19,952 nucleotides of DNA from a bacterium UBA2219 (GTDB taxonomy: Bacteria > Desulfobacterota > Deferrimicrobia > Deferrimicrobiales > Deferrimicrobiaceae). The first letter of the stretch is position 1. Each line of letters starts with the position of its first letter. The DNA lies in assembly GCA_002327765.1 (NCBI GenBank), contig DCUH01000010.1, positions 1-19,952 on the forward strand, given 5' to 3'. The notes below the pieces were generated by a model. The model was not told where the DNA came from. It did no database searches and saw only the letters and a program-made list of their open reading frames with translations. Position numbers and translations under genes: made by a program. Below are positions 1 through 5,583 of this stretch, piece after piece.

Positions 1-316
1 GTCAGGCTGGGGATGAGGTTGTAGAGAACTGGAAGACGAAGCCGACGTGGCGGCGGCGGTACTCGGTGAGCTCCCTTTCCGTGGCTCGAGCCAGGTCCTT
101 CCCCCGGTACTCCACCGTGCCGGCGCTCACGGTGTCGAGCCCTCCCAGGATGTTCAGGAGGGTCGATTTCCCGCTGCCGGACGGGCCCAGCAGAACGACC
201 AGCTCCCCCGGGTACAGGTCGAGGTCCACCCCGCGCAGCGCAGGGACCTTGACTTCCCCCATGTCGTAGATCTTGGTTACGCCGCGCGCCCGGAAAACCG
301 GTTCGGCTTCGGCCAT
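1..316 (-). CDS. ABC transporter ATP-binding protein, LolD/MacB type (N-terminal part, frameshifted, cut by window edge)
   Basis: This is the ATPase subunit of an ABC transporter of the lipoprotein-release/macrolide-export (LolD/MacB) family, acting at the inner face of the cytoplasmic membrane. The Walker A motif GPSGSGKST lies at residues 44-52, followed by the family's NILGGLD segment and a Q-loop FVFQF ending at residue 97. I start it at the ATG at 314-316 because AAAGGAGGG (minus strand, 332-324) sits at good spacing. After FVFQF the frame breaks: the expected YNLIPSLT is encoded at 1-23 in a different frame, owing to an extra GA at about 24-27. The uninterrupted frame then stops at 2-4. 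The signature motif and Walker B lie outside the window. Whether the break is a real pseudogene or a sequence error near a contig end cannot be told from here. The family call is secure; the transported substrate is unknown. Confidence 0.85.
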
Positions 317-370
317 CCGAAATCCCTCCTTTCCCATTCTCGGGACGGCGGGATCGATTCGTCAAGCGAG

Positions 371-399
371 TCGACAACGACAAGCCCCGTATGTATAAT
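371..399 (+). promoter_or_regulatory. Sigma-70-type promoter for the cysteine synthase gene
   Basis: A perfect TATAAT lies at 394-399 and TCGACA, one mismatch from TTGACA, at 371-376, with a 17-base spacer. Transcription would begin near 406, giving a leader of about 30 bases before the ATG at 436. This placement rules out the ATG at 391, which would lie inside the promoter. Confidence 0.7.
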
Positions 400-435
400 T
401 TTTCTTTCATATCCGGCATATCCGAGGGAATCGCA

Positions 436-1389
436 ATGATCACGAAGGTGGAAGGGCCTGAACTGCGGAAAACCGGTTCGCTGGACCTGCGCCGGGCGGT
501 GGGCAACACGCCCCTCGTGGAGCTGCGGGCCGTGAACCCGAATCCCGCCGTGCGCATCCTGGCGAAGCTGGAGGGCGGAAACCCCGGCGGCTCGGTCAAG
601 GACCGGCCGGCCCTGTACATGATCTCCATGGCGGAGGCCCGGGGCGAGTTGACCGCGGAAAAGACGATCCTCGAACCCACTTCCGGCAACACCGGCATCG
701 CGATCGCGATGCTCGGGGCCGCCCGCGGGTACCGGGTGAAGCTGGTCATGCCCGCCTGCGTCAGCCTGGAGCGCCGCGCGGTCCTTTCCGCCTTCGGCGC
801 CGAGCTCGTCCTCTCCCCCGCCCAGGAAGGGACCGACGGGGCGATCCGCCTGGCCCACCGGATCCTTGAGGAGAAGCCTGACGGATACTACATGCCCAAC
901 CAGTACGCGAACCCCGACAACCCGCGGGCCCATTACGAGACGACGGGGCCGGAGATCCTCCGGCAGACGGGGGGGGAGATCGACTGCTTCGTCGCCGGCA
1001 TGGGGACGGGCGGAACGCTGATGGGCGTCGGCCGGTTCCTGCGGGAAAACGCGCCCCGCGCCCGGGTCATCGGCGTAGAGCCGTGCCTGGGGCACCGGAT
1101 CCAGGGCTTGAAGAACATGAAGGAGGCGATCGTCCCGCCCATCTACCGCGAGGAGAACCTCGACGAGAAGATCGTCGTCTGCGACGAGCCGGCCTTCCTG
1201 ACCGCGCGGCGGCTCGCCCTCGAGGAGGGGCTCTTCGTCGGCATGTCGAGCGGTGCCGCGGTCTGCGGCGCGATGGCGGTTGCCCAGGAGATGTCGGGCG
1301 GCACGATCGTCGTCATGCTTCCCGACCGCGGGGACCGCTACCTGAGCACGTCCCTGTTCCGCTCCACCTGCGGGAAGTGCCCGCCGTAG
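436..1389 (+). CDS. cysM: Cysteine synthase, CysM type (PLP-dependent)
   Basis: This fold-type II PLP enzyme makes cysteine in the cytoplasm from an activated serine and sulfide or thiosulfate. The 317-residue protein closely follows E. coli CysM (about 303 residues). GNTPLVEL is near the N terminus, the PLP lysine is K55 in GSVKDRPAL, the substrate-binding loop TSGNTGIAIAM is at 82-92, the phosphate-binding GMGTGGT loop at 188-194, and PDRGDRYLST near the end. The start is the ATG at 436, preceded by GAGGGA and downstream of a good promoter. The tail after RYLSTSLF is unusual: it ends in a CGKC pair (C312, C315) rather than the E. coli-like tail. The segment GLKNM (224-228) lies in the region that recognises the phosphate of O-phosphoserine in mycobacterial CysM, so O-phosphoserine rather than O-acetylserine is a possible substrate. 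That choice is not settled by sequence alone. Confidence 0.9.
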   Translation: MITKVEGPELRKTGSLDLRRAVGNTPLVELRAVNPNPAVRILAKLEGGNPGGSVKDRPALYMISMAEARGELTAEKTILEPTSGNTGIAIAMLGAARGYRVKLVMPACVSLERRAVLSAFGAELVLSPAQEGTDGAIRLAHRILEEKPDGYYMPNQYANPDNPRAHYETTGPEILRQTGGEIDCFVAGMGTGGTLMGVGRFLRENAPRARVIGVEPCLGHRIQGLKNMKEAIVPPIYREENLDEKIVVCDEPAFLTARRLALEEGLFVGMSSGAAVCGAMAVAQEMSGGTIVVMLPDRGDRYLSTSLFRSTCGKCPP

Positions 1390-1419
1390 GCCCCGCCGGG
1401 AAACCGCGGCGGCTTCGCG

Positions 1420-1692
1420 TCAGCCCCGTTCGAGCTCGGGCTTGAGGCTGTCCCGCAGGCTCTCCGCGATCGGATCCTGGTAGATCTCCAAGGCCCGCTC
1501 CACGCACTCGAGGGATTCCCGGTACCTTCCCATCGCCTTCAGGGCGACGGCCTTGCTCGTCCACGCCTCGCAGCTCTCCGGGAAAACCTCGATCGCCCGG
1601 TCGTAGAGCGCGACGGCCTCGGCGCATTTGTTCCGTGCGAGGAGCGCGTTCCCTTCCTTCGCGTACGCGTCGGCAAGCGCTTCGGGGTCCAT
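1420..1692 (-). CDS. Small TPR-repeat protein
   Basis: A 90-residue protein consisting almost entirely of tetratricopeptide repeats. The first repeat contains YAKEGNALLARNKCAEAVAL with DRAIEVFPES, and the second contains SKAVALKAMGRYRESLE with ALEIY. A short charged tail follows. Such repeats form helical scaffolds for protein binding; no catalytic motif is visible. I chose the ATG at 1692 because GGGAGGG lies about five bases upstream on the minus strand. An alternative ATG at 1731 overlaps the stop of the barstar-like gene (TAATG) and would add 13 residues; it would imply translational coupling but has no clear ribosome site of its own. It is the third gene of the ribonuclease/inhibitor cluster and ends convergent with cysM. 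Its partner is unknown, and a role with the inhibitor is only suggested by position. Confidence 0.75.
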   Translation of the reverse strand: MDPEALADAYAKEGNALLARNKCAEAVALYDRAIEVFPESCEAWTSKAVALKAMGRYRESLECVERALEIYQDPIAESLRDSLKPELERG

Positions 1693-1730
1693 GGCGTCCC
1701 TCCCGTCCTGTGCTTCCCTTTGCCCCTCCA

Positions 1731-2015
1731 TTATCCCACGCGCAGCCGGAAATCCCTCCGCTTTCCGTCGACCTCCCGGAGCACGCGCAGGACCCGCTCG
1801 AAGTCGGGGCCCATGGCCTCCCTGGAGGAGTCCGCGTTTCGCCAGACCACCTCGACCGGACCTTCGATGTCCGCGGAGAGGACGTCCCACAGGGCGTCCA
1901 GATTCCTCCCGAAATGCCCCGGGAAGCGGAGCTGCCGGGCGATCTCCTCGTAGAACCGATCGAGGGACCGGACCTCTTTCCCGTCCAGAACGCACCGCTT
2001 CCGCTTCACCGGCAC
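1731..2015 (-). CDS. Barstar-like ribonuclease inhibitor
   Basis: A 94-residue cytoplasmic inhibitor expected to bind and block the barnase-like enzyme encoded just upstream. It aligns along its whole length with Bacillus barstar (about 90 residues). The central helix NLDALWDVL carries D40, W43 and D44, matching barstar D35, W38 and D39, which plug the barnase active site, and E81 in VLREV matches barstar E76. Barstar Y29 is replaced by H34. The start is taken as the GTG at 2015 because GGAGG lies seven bases upstream; a second in-frame GTG at 2009 forms a GTGA overlap with the ribonuclease stop, so coupling is likely whichever is used. The stop at 1731-1733 runs straight into the TPR gene region. 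Confidence is high for the family and good for the pairing. Confidence 0.88.
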   Translation of the reverse strand: MPVKRKRCVLDGKEVRSLDRFYEEIARQLRFPGHFGRNLDALWDVLSADIEGPVEVVWRNADSSREAMGPDFERVLRVLREVDGKRRDFRLRVG

Positions 2016-2494
2016 GGGGGCACCTCCAGGAAGGTGGAATAATGGTCCACCGTGATCAGCCGTCTCCCCCCGGGGGAATACACGAGACGCTTCGGCCCGC
2101 GTCGCCCCCCCCTGTAGTCCAGGTCGGCCTCGCGCCAGTCCTTGGGGAGCCGGGGAAGCCGCCTTTCCCGGTCCGCGAACCGGTCCCCCCCGATGCTTTT
2201 CCCGCGCAGCCCCGGCACGCTCCAGAGGTCCCTCCCCGGGCTCCATCCCGACCGGCGCGCCTTCCCCTTCGTCACGAACTTCCCGGGAAGCTTGCCGCCC
2301 GCCCCCAGGGACCGCAGCGCCTGAACGAGCTCCTCCTCGTCGATCCCGGGGCGCAGGGAGCGGTTCACCTCCCGGACGACCGCCTCGCACGCGTCGGGCG
2401 CCGCACCCGGAAACAGGCGCGACGGCGCATGCAGGAGGAGGAGCGCCGGGAGGACGGCGAGCGCCAGAGAGCGCATCCGGGGAAGCGACCGCAT
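2006..2494 (-). CDS. Secreted barnase-like guanyl-specific ribonuclease
   Basis: A 162-residue member of the barnase (N1/T1) family, which cleaves RNA, usually after guanine. Residues 1-32 form a signal peptide with a hydrophobic core (ALAVLPALLLL), so the enzyme should leave the cytoplasm. The mature part matches barnase from KLPGKFVTK to the end, including GKSIGGDRF, WREADLDY and TVDHYSTF. The functional residues are all present: K76 (barnase K27), R109 (R59), E122 (the general base E73), R132 (R83), R136 (R87) and H151 (the general acid H102). There is no clear ribosome site at the ATG at 2494 or at the in-frame ATG at 2476; the first gives the better signal peptide. A weak TAGACT box at 2501-2506 lies close upstream. 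It overlaps the inhibitor gene by a few bases, the layout expected of toxin and immunity protein. Confidence 0.9.
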   Translation of the reverse strand: MRSLPRMRSLALAVLPALLLLHAPSRLFPGAAPDACEAVVREVNRSLRPGIDEEELVQALRSLGAGGKLPGKFVTKGKARRSGWSPGRDLWSVPGLRGKSIGGDRFADRERRLPRLPKDWREADLDYRGGRRGPKRLVYSPGGRRLITVDHYSTFLEVPPCR

Positions 2495-2523
2495 GCCGTC
2501 AGTCTATCATCCTCGCCGAAACG

Positions 2524-2562
2524 GAAAGGAGCCCCCTGCCTTCCGGCCCGGGGGCTCCTTTC
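2524..2562 (-). terminator. Terminator hairpin downstream of serC
   Basis: A perfect 13-base-pair stem is formed by GAAAGGAGCCCCC (2524-2536) and GGGGGCTCCTTTC (2550-2562), with a 13-base loop. Read on the minus strand it falls 32 bases after the serC stop and is followed by TTTC-CGTTTC, a modest T-rich tail. It separates serC from the ribonuclease gene, which would therefore need its own promoter or read-through. Confidence 0.75.
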
Positions 2563-2593
2563 GCGGCTTGGAACGTTTGCCGCGCGCGGTCCG

Positions 2594-3718
2594 CTACTTC
2601 CCTTTACGGAACTCTTCCATGAAGCCCGCGAGGGCATCCACCCATTCGAAGGAAGCGGCGTTGTAGACGGAGGCGCGTATCCCTCCCACGGAGCGGTGCC
2701 CTTTCAGGCCGACCATGCCCCGCTTCTTCGCCTCGGCGATGAACTGCTCCTCGAGCTCCGGGGTCGGGAGGCGGAACACCACGTTCATCATCGACCGGCT
2801 TTCCTTCTCCACGGGCGAGCGGTAGAAATCGGGGTTCGCGTCGATCACGCCGTAGATCCGGGCGCCTTTCCTGCGGTTCGCCTCCTCGATCTTCGGCAGG
2901 CCTCCCAGGCCTTTCAGCCAGGAAAGGACGTTGCGGACCATGTAGACGCCGAACGTCGGCGGCGTGTTGTAGAGCGACTTGTTCTCCGCGTGCGTGCGGA
3001 ACTGGAAGATCTTCGGGATGTCCTTCCTTCCCTTCTCCACGAGCTCCTTCGAGATCACCACGACCACGACGCCCGAGGGGCCGATGTTCTTCTGGGCGCC
3101 GGCGTACACCAGGCCGAACTTCCCGATGTCGAACGGCCGCCACAGGAAATCGCTGGACATGTCGGCGACGAGCGGGACGGAAGCCGTGTCGGGGAACGGG
3201 CGCGAGCCCTGGGCGTTGAACTCCACGCCGTGGATCGTCTCGTTCGACGTGATGTGGCAATAGGCGGCCGCCGGGTCGACCTTCGTTTCGGAAGGGGCGG
3301 GGACCCTCGTGTATTTCCTTTCCTTGCCCTCTCCCGCGCCGAAGTTCTGCGCCGACACTCCCGCGCCGAACATCGCCGCCACGGTCTTCGCCTCGCCCAG
3401 CGCCTTCTCGCCCCAGGCGCCGGTGACCAGGTACTGGGCGGTGCTTCCCTTCTCGAGGAGGTTCATCGGAATCTGCGCGAACATCTGCGTCGCCCCGCCC
3501 TGCAGGAACAGGACCTCGTAGCTAGACGGAACGCCGAGGAGCTCGCGCAGGAGGGCGATGGCCTCGTCGTGGACGGCCTCGTAGTCCTTGCCGCGGTGGC
3601 TGTGCTCCATCACCGACATGCCGCTGCCTGCGAAGTCGAGGAACTCTTCCCGGGCGCGCTCCAGTGCGGGAAGCGGAAGCGCCGCCGGGCCGGCGTTGAA
3701 ATTGATCTTGCGGGTCAT
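2594..3718 (-). CDS. serC: Phosphoserine aminotransferase
   Basis: A PLP enzyme of class V that converts 3-phosphohydroxypyruvate and glutamate to O-phosphoserine and 2-oxoglutarate, the second step of serine synthesis; it can also serve pyridoxal phosphate synthesis. The 374-residue protein starts with the family hallmark INFNAGPAALP and has EHSHRGKDY near residue 40. The PLP lysine is K210 in GAQKNIGPSG, and GHRSVGGIRASVYNA (340-354) supplies the substrate phosphate contacts. Length is slightly above the usual 360. I chose the ATG at 3718, preceded by GGGAGAGG, because the family start follows immediately; an upstream in-frame ATG would add an arginine-rich leader with no homology. It has its own promoter-like sequence and ends at a strong hairpin, so it is probably a single-gene unit. 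Its product is the substrate of O-phosphoserine-using cysteine synthases, relevant to the nearby cysM. Confidence 0.95.
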   Translation of the reverse strand: MTRKINFNAGPAALPLPALERAREEFLDFAGSGMSVMEHSHRGKDYEAVHDEAIALLRELLGVPSSYEVLFLQGGATQMFAQIPMNLLEKGSTAQYLVTGAWGEKALGEAKTVAAMFGAGVSAQNFGAGEGKERKYTRVPAPSETKVDPAAAYCHITSNETIHGVEFNAQGSRPFPDTASVPLVADMSSDFLWRPFDIGKFGLVYAGAQKNIGPSGVVVVVISKELVEKGRKDIPKIFQFRTHAENKSLYNTPPTFGVYMVRNVLSWLKGLGGLPKIEEANRRKGARIYGVIDANPDFYRSPVEKESRSMMNVVFRLPTPELEEQFIAEAKKRGMVGLKGHRSVGGIRASVYNAASFEWVDALAGFMEEFRKGK

Positions 3719-3808
3719 TTTAGGCCTCTCCCGGCGCGGTGGAGATTTCCGCGAATCGCGCCTCGTGACCGGTCGCGGGCCGTGGGACAACCGTGCTTCG
3801 AAGGTCCC

Positions 3809-3837
3809 ATTCTCACAAGCGGGGCGGCGACCGTCAA
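3809..3837 (-). promoter_or_regulatory. Candidate promoter for serC
   Basis: On the minus strand, TTGACG (3837-3832) is followed after 17 bases by GAGAAT (3814-3809). The -10 box is preceded by TGT, an extended -10 signature. Transcription would start near 3802, leaving a leader of about 84 bases before the ATG at 3718. The same two boxes recur upstream of the ABC ATPase gene. Confidence 0.45.
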
Positions 3838-3929
3838 GAAGAGGAATTTCCCATGTTGATTTTTGCCTCCCCGCGTTGGAATATCGAGTGAACGGATTTC
3901 ACCACTTTGCCGGGAATGGAGGCAACCTC

Positions 3930-4334
3930 TTGGAACCGAGCAAGATCGTGGTGCGATACATGAACGGGACGATCCTGAAAGGGTTCACCCAAAACTTCTT
4001 TCCGAACAAGCCGACGTTCCACCTCACGCCCCTGGAGGGCGAGGGGGTCAAAGGCATGGTCGAGGTCTCGCTGGACCGGCTCAAGGCGATCTTCTTCGTG
4101 CGGGATTTCGTCGGGGACAAGACGTTCCAGGAAAAGAAGCGGCTCGCCGAGGGGGAAAAACCCCAGGGCCGCCTGATCGAGGTGACCTGCAAGGACGGGG
4201 AGGTGATCGTGGGGACCACCACCGGCTACGACCCCAAGCGTACCGGTTTCTTCCTGTTCCCCGTCGACAGGAATTCAAACAACACGAAAGCCTATATCGT
4301 TTCCGCGGCCGTCGCCGGAACCCGCTTTCTTTAA
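3930..4334 (+). CDS. Conserved protein of unknown function (resembles DUF6982-type proteins)
   Basis: A 134-residue soluble protein with no signal peptide, membrane segment or recognisable catalytic motif. It has the feel of a small beta-rich domain: KIVVRYMNGTILKGF near the start, FHLTPLEG, then DRLKAIFFVRDFVGD in the middle and a C-terminal part with TTTGYDPKRTGFFLFPVD. I recall similar proteins described as DUF6982 in delta-proteobacterial genomes, but this is from memory and the family name should be treated as tentative. The start is decided by a GGAGG (3918-3922) placed exactly seven bases before the TTG at 3930; the only nearby ATG in frame, at 3960, would cut into the conserved beginning. 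It stands between divergent serC and the FecR operon, with 123 bases separating it from the latter. Function is unknown. Confidence 0.75.
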   Translation: MEPSKIVVRYMNGTILKGFTQNFFPNKPTFHLTPLEGEGVKGMVEVSLDRLKAIFFVRDFVGDKTFQEKKRLAEGEKPQGRLIEVTCKDGEVIVGTTTGYDPKRTGFFLFPVDRNSNNTKAYIVSAAVAGTRFL

Positions 4335-4392
4335 GTGATACCTCCATCCGGCCGGCTCCCGGGACCCGGTTTGGAGTGATTCCCCCTTTATC

Positions 4393-4401
4393 TGGTATAT
4401 T
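4393..4401 (+). promoter_or_regulatory. Candidate extended -10 promoter for the FecR operon
   Basis: TGG-TATATT at 4393-4401 has the TGn extension typical of promoters that need little -35 contact. TTGGAG at 4371-4376 is the nearest -35-like box, but at 19 bases the spacing is poor. Transcription would begin near 4408, about 50 bases before the ATG at 4458. A second box, GATAAT at 4432-4437, has no partner. Confidence 0.4.
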
Positions 4402-4457
4402 AAACCGCTAATGATGGAAGGGTCCGCCGCCGATAATACCCGAAGGGGAAAGAAATC

Positions 4458-4919
4458 ATGCGCTTCAGTCTGCTTCAAATATTTTTGATGTCAGCGCTCC
4501 TCCTGCAGTCGGGAACGGCCCGCGCCGGGGAAGATTCCATCGGGTTCGTGCGGAACCTCTCCGGGACGGCCTCCGTCAGCCGGGGAGGCGAAACGATCCC
4601 CGCGGCCGAAGGGATGAAGCTCCTCGTCGGCGACACCCTCGTCACCGGCCCGGACGGCTCCCTGGGGGCGATCTTCCGGGACGACTCGACCATATCCATG
4701 GGCCCGGACAGCAGTTTCGCCATACGCAGCTTCGAGTTCTCCCCGAAGGAAAGGAAGTTCGGGCTGCTCGTCCGGGTCACCAGGGGATCCCTCGCCTACC
4801 TGTCGGGGCTGATCGGGAAGCTCTCCCCGGAATCCGCACGCTTCGAGACACCCACGGCCACCATCGGGATCCGCGGAACCCGCTTCGCCGTCCAGGTCGG
4901 GGAAGCCGCTTTACAGTGA
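4458..4919 (+). CDS. FecR-domain periplasmic protein
   Basis: A 153-residue exported protein. A signal peptide (hydrophobic LLQIFLMSALLLQ) ends at about ARA, residue 23. The rest is a FecR-like beta domain. GFVRNLSGTASVSRGG opens it, LLVGDTLVTGPDGSLGAIFRDDSTISMGPDS follows the usual FecR pattern in which a charge or sensory state is displayed at the envelope, and FETPTATIGIRGTRFAV closes it. There is no transmembrane anchor or TonB-dependent receptor nearby, so it does not look like the iron-dicitrate anti-sigma system. GGGGAAAG lies upstream of the ATG. It is six bases ahead of the OmpA-type gene and in one operon with it and the CHASE2/HD-GYP gene. FecR proteins next to CHASE2 signalling proteins are a recurring arrangement, so a role as periplasmic partner of the sensor is the best inference. 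The ligand is unknown. Confidence 0.85.
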   Translation: MRFSLLQIFLMSALLLQSGTARAGEDSIGFVRNLSGTASVSRGGETIPAAEGMKLLVGDTLVTGPDGSLGAIFRDDSTISMGPDSSFAIRSFEFSPKERKFGLLVRVTRGSLAYLSGLIGKLSPESARFETPTATIGIRGTRFAVQVGEAALQ

Positions 4920-4925
4920 CGACGG

Positions 4926-5582
4926 ATGCGTGACCGCGAATCGATACCACCGGCCCTTCGCGCGACGGGGATCCTCGCGGGAATCCTGCTGTCGGCCGCC
5001 GTCCTCGCCGGCTGCGCCTCCTCTCCGCCGAAGGCCGCCCCGCGGACGCAGGACACGATCGTCCTCCTTCCCGACGCCTCGGGGAAGACCGGCTCCATCG
5101 TCGTGTCCGGCGGCGGGCAGGAGGTCCGGCTCTCGGAGACGAACCAGGCCGTGATCGTCCGGGAAGGCTCCTCCCCCGGAAAACCGTTCGTCATGGAGGG
5201 AACGGATCTGTCCTCCTTCGCGGCGCCCGCGCTGAAGGCGCTGCCGCCCCCGCCGAAGCAGTTCATCCTCTACTTCGAGCACAACACCGCCGTGCTCACC
5301 CAGAAGTCCAGGGCGCTGCTCGCGACCGTGATGAAGATCATAAAGGAGCGGCAGCCGGTGGACATCAGCGTCGTCGGGCACACGGACACCGTCGGCGACC
5401 GCCGCTACAACGACCGGCTCTCCCACAGGCGCGCCAAGGCCGTGGCCGACCTGCTCGTCGCGCAGGGAGTGGACCGGTCCATCCTCGACATCACTTCCCA
5501 CGGAAAGGAGAATCCCCTCATCCCGACCGGCGACCAGGTCCACGAGCCGAGGAACCGCCGCGTCGAAGTGACGGTCCGCTAG
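4926..5582 (+). CDS. OmpA-family peptidoglycan-associated lipoprotein
   Basis: A 218-residue lipoprotein. The signal peptide ends in the lipobox LAGC, with C30 as the acylated residue. A short linker region rich in hydroxyl and charged residues follows. The C-terminal OmpA domain (about 111-218) runs from FILYFEHNTAVLT through VVGHTDTVGDRRYNDRLSHRRAKAV to the closing RNRRVEV. D154 and R169 match the residues that grip diaminopimelate in peptidoglycan-binding OmpA domains. It should anchor in the outer or inner membrane and bind the cell wall. It follows the FecR gene by six bases and leads into the CHASE2/HD-GYP gene with one base between the stop and the next start codon. A strong ribosome site is not visible, consistent with coupling. 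Within this operon it probably holds or senses the wall, by inference only. Confidence 0.9.
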   Translation: MRDRESIPPALRATGILAGILLSAAVLAGCASSPPKAAPRTQDTIVLLPDASGKTGSIVVSGGGQEVRLSETNQAVIVREGSSPGKPFVMEGTDLSSFAAPALKALPPPPKQFILYFEHNTAVLTQKSRALLATVMKIIKERQPVDISVVGHTDTVGDRRYNDRLSHRRAKAVADLLVAQGVDRSILDITSHGKENPLIPTGDQVHEPRNRRVEVTVR

Positions 5583-5583
5583 G

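Noticed and set aside
391..435. Upstream ATG at 391 as the start of the cysteine synthase
   Set aside because: It overlaps the TATAAT box at 394-399, so it would not be on the transcript. The ATG at 436 has a ribosome site and fits the family.
1393..1412. CCGCCG/CGGCGG hairpin between cysM and the TPR gene as a terminator
   Set aside because: The stem is only six GC pairs with an eight-base loop and no T-run on either strand; such repeats are common by chance in DNA this rich in G and C.
1628..3859. A very long open frame on the plus strand opposite the ribonuclease, inhibitor and serC genes
   Set aside because: It is an arginine- and proline-rich shadow of GC-rich genes on the other strand. 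The minus-strand genes have clear homology; this frame has none.
3856..3884. TTGATT with GAATAT at 17 bases as a promoter for the gene starting at 3930
   Set aside because: The -10 box matches only three of six consensus bases, so I did not list it.
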